64,000 nt of DNA from Rhizobium sp. ACO-34A (lineage in GTDB: Bacteria > Pseudomonadota > Alphaproteobacteria > Rhizobiales > Rhizobiaceae), in contig CP021371.1 in NCBI GenBank assembly GCA_002600635.1, positions 995,001 to 1,059,000 of the forward strand, written 5' to 3'. Shown here one piece after another: positions 62,226 through 64,000 of the stretch. Under the pieces are notes generated by a model. It worked only from the letters and a program-made list of their open reading frames with translations, did not search any database and was not told the origin of the DNA. Positions within the stretch are counted from its first letter, which is position 1. Every line of letters begins with the position of its first letter. The translations under genes and the position numbers were made by a program.

Positions 62226-63354
62226 GAACATTCGACGACACGTAATGGTGGTTGCGGGGACGCGTCCGGAAGCGGTCAAGATGGCGCCCGTGGTGGCGGA
62301 GCTGCGGCGGCGGCCGGAGCAGTTCCGTTGCACGCTGGTGTCGACCGGACAGCACCGTGAAATGTTGCAGCAGGCGATGGATAGCTTTGGCCTGACAGTG
62401 GACATCGACCTTGCCATCATGCAGCCCAACCAGACGCTGGCTGGCCTGACGGGTGCGGCTGTGATGGCCTGCGACACCGTGATCAAAGACATCCGTCCAG
62501 ATGTCGTGCTTGTACAAGGCGATACGACGACGGTGCTGGCGGCGTCGCTTGCGGCTTACTACAACAAGATCGCTGTCGGCCACATTGAAGCGGGGTTAAG
62601 GACCCACGATCGCTACAATCCCTTTCCGGAGGAAATGAATCGCTCGCTGCTGGGGCCGCTTGCGACCTACCATTTTGCTCCGACGGATCGCGCGGCGCGC
62701 AGCTTGCGCCGCGAGGGAGTTCCGGCAAAAAGCATTTTTGTGACCGGAAACACCGTTGTCGATGCCTTGCAGATCCTGCTTTCAGGTTTGCGCGAAGAGA
62801 TAGTCTCCCCCCATGTGCGGGCCGCTGTTGCCCGCGGCAATGGGCGCTTCGTGCTCGTGACCTGTCATCGTCGTGAGAGCTTCGGAAATGATCTGGAAAT
62901 CATCGTCAGTGCCCTGAAGAGCCTCGCTGAGCGCTTTCCCGACAGGGTTTTCTTTTTCCCCGTGCATCTCAATCCGAACGTGCGGCAACAGGTCATGCCG
63001 CGGCTTGCGTCCGTGAATAACATCGTCCTCAGCGACCCGGTGCCTTATCAGGATATCCTGTATTGCCTGTCTCAGGCTGAGTTGGTGCTGACCGATTCAG
63101 GGGGGCTTCAGGAAGAGGCGCCGTCTTTCCATGTTCCCGTCATCGTGCTTCGCCGTACGACGGAGCGGCCGGAGGGTATTCGGGCAGGGTTCTCCCGCCT
63201 GGTAGCATTGGAGCACGACGCCATCGTGCGGCTAGGTGAGTCCTGGCTCAGGACGCAGCGGCGAGAGAAGCTTGTCGGTCGTAGCAATCCTTATGGGGAT
63301 GGGGCAGCAGCTCGGCGCATCGCGGACATTCTTGCCGGGGAAGACTCCAGGTGA
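62218..63354 (+). CDS. wecB: UDP-N-acetylglucosamine 2-epimerase (non-hydrolysing)
   Basis: WecB converts UDP-GlcNAc to UDP-ManNAc, a precursor of ManNAc or ManNAcA residues in surface glycans. VVAGTRPEAVKMAPVVAELR at the start, VQGDTTTVLAASLAAYYNKI, HIEAGLRTHDRYNPFPEEMN and DSGGLQEEAPSFHVPVIVLR are canonical. The 378-residue length is normal. It starts inside the end of the deacetylase-like gene. No ManNAc dehydrogenase (WecC) gene is seen before the window ends. Confidence 0.94.
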   Translation: MTENIRRHVMVVAGTRPEAVKMAPVVAELRRRPEQFRCTLVSTGQHREMLQQAMDSFGLTVDIDLAIMQPNQTLAGLTGAAVMACDTVIKDIRPDVVLVQGDTTTVLAASLAAYYNKIAVGHIEAGLRTHDRYNPFPEEMNRSLLGPLATYHFAPTDRAARSLRREGVPAKSIFVTGNTVVDALQILLSGLREEIVSPHVRAAVARGNGRFVLVTCHRRESFGNDLEIIVSALKSLAERFPDRVFFFPVHLNPNVRQQVMPRLASVNNIVLSDPVPYQDILYCLSQAELVLTDSGGLQEEAPSFHVPVIVLRRTTERPEGIRAGFSRLVALEHDAIVRLGESWLRTQRREKLVGRSNPYGDGAAARRIADILAGEDSR

Positions 63355-64000
63355 GCGAGAAATTCCCGCCGTCCACCTTTATACTGTTTTCTACCGCAGA
63401 TTGGGCCGCTCCATACTGGACGAACAAGCAACATGTTGCTGACCGCTTGGCCAAGGCGGGCCATCGTGTGCTTTACATCGAGTCTCCGGGCATCCGTCCC
63501 CCGCAGGGAAACGCACGGGATATCCTGCGAATTGCCAATCGCCTGAAGCGGGCCTGGACACCGCCGAAGCCCATCAACGACAACCTCTGGGTGTTCGCCC
63601 CGCTGACCATTCCGCTTGGCCACCGCTTCGCGCTGGTAAAGCGGTTCAATGCGTGGTTGATGCGCTCTGTTGTTGGTCGTTGGCTCGATAGCCATCGCCA
63701 GGGCGACGTAATCGTCTGGACTTACCACCCCTACATCGAAGGGGTGACGGAAGGTCTGTCGACCGGTTCGCTGGTTTACCATTGTGTCGATGATCTGGCG
63801 GCGATTCCAGGAGTGGATGCTGCCACGTTTCGAGCGGCGGAAGGCAAACTCGTTCGCCAGGCGGCTGTTGTTTTTACGACTAGTCCGTATTTGCGCCGGC
63901 ATTGTCTCGAACTCGGAGCTCAGAACTGCGTGTTCGAAAGGAACGTGGCGGATATCGAGCATTTTTCCGCAGCGCGCCAGTCGGGTCGATTGCCCGAGGA
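63351..64000 (+). CDS. Glycosyltransferase, probable GT4 family, partial at right edge
   Basis: An open frame from GTG 63351, overlapping the wecB stop by four bases, runs off the end without a stop. It encodes SEKFPPSTFILFSTADWAAP, then TNKQHVADRLAKAGHRVLYI and later VYHCVDDLAAIPG and ERNVADIEHFS. These are features of GT4-type glycosyltransferases with an N-terminal acceptor domain. About 216 residues are present; the donor-binding domain would lie outside the window. Confidence 0.8.
   Translation, partial: MSEKFPPSTFILFSTADWAAPYWTNKQHVADRLAKAGHRVLYIESPGIRPPQGNARDILRIANRLKRAWTPPKPINDNLWVFAPLTIPLGHRFALVKRFNAWLMRSVVGRWLDSHRQGDVIVWTYHPYIEGVTEGLSTGSLVYHCVDDLAAIPGVDAATFRAAEGKLVRQAAVVFTTSPYLRRHCLELGAQNCVFERNVADIEHFSAARQSGRLPE

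Overview
The window looks like a chromosomal or large-replicon segment of a member of the Rhizobiaceae (Rhizobium/Agrobacterium/Sinorhizobium-like alphaproteobacterium). The signs are a GC-rich coding background with many GTG/TTG starts, two intergenic double-palindrome repeats of the rhizobial RIME type, a DUF995-like protein, and a PrtD/HlyD-type secretion pair. Genus and species cannot be fixed from the sequence alone.

Layout. (1) 1-2.6 kb: a GMC oxidoreductase and a gluconokinase, each followed by a RIME-like repeat. (2) 2.8-8.0 kb: a minus-strand polyamine/amino-acid block (N-carbamoylputrescine amidase, gamma-glutamylputrescine oxidase-like and synthetase-like enzymes, and a D-amino-acid dehydrogenase-like flavoprotein). 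(3) 8.1-17.7 kb: a complete ferric-siderophore uptake locus. A TonB-dependent receptor, an exported Fes-like esterase and a FatB-like binding protein run leftward. A PchR-like AraC regulator, two permeases, an ATPase and a siderophore-interacting reductase run rightward. (4) 17.8-19.8 kb: a YbaN-like membrane protein and a beta-CASP metallo-beta-lactamase-fold hydrolase.

(5) 19.9-29.3 kb: a six-gene, co-directional minus-strand type I secretion locus, which is the least conventional part of the window. Its order is a small acidic repeat protein, a large repeat protein, an ABC exporter with about 300 extra N-terminal residues, its HlyD-family adaptor, a small protein with an HEPN-like Rx4H motif, and a fusion of an acetyltransferase-like domain to TPR-like repeats. 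An orphan LuxR-type regulator with a degenerate receiver domain lies about 700 bases upstream. (6) 31.5-36.9 kb: a polysaccharide operon with a UDP-glucuronate decarboxylase-like SDR, GalE, a cellulose-synthase-like GT2, a DUF995-like protein and a GH26-like hydrolase, closed by a perfect-stem terminator.

(7) 37-64 kb: a large surface-glycan island. Its left half (about 38-51 kb) is visibly more AT-rich, runs on both strands, and holds many different glycosyltransferases, an HAD-like protein, a methyltransferase and a histidine phosphatase. One glycosyltransferase there is frameshifted and another carries a recent internal duplication. The right half (about 52-64 kb) holds dTDP-rhamnose synthesis (rmlA, C, B, D), a Wzm/Wzt-type exporter, glycosyltransferases, a CapK/PaaK-like adenylating enzyme, a polysaccharide-deacetylase-like protein, WecB and a glycosyltransferase that runs off the end. 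Together these suggest synthesis and ABC-dependent export of a rhamnose-containing O-antigen or capsule.

All calls come from reading the sequence and its translations. No database search was run, so family names rest on recognised motifs and remembered family patterns.
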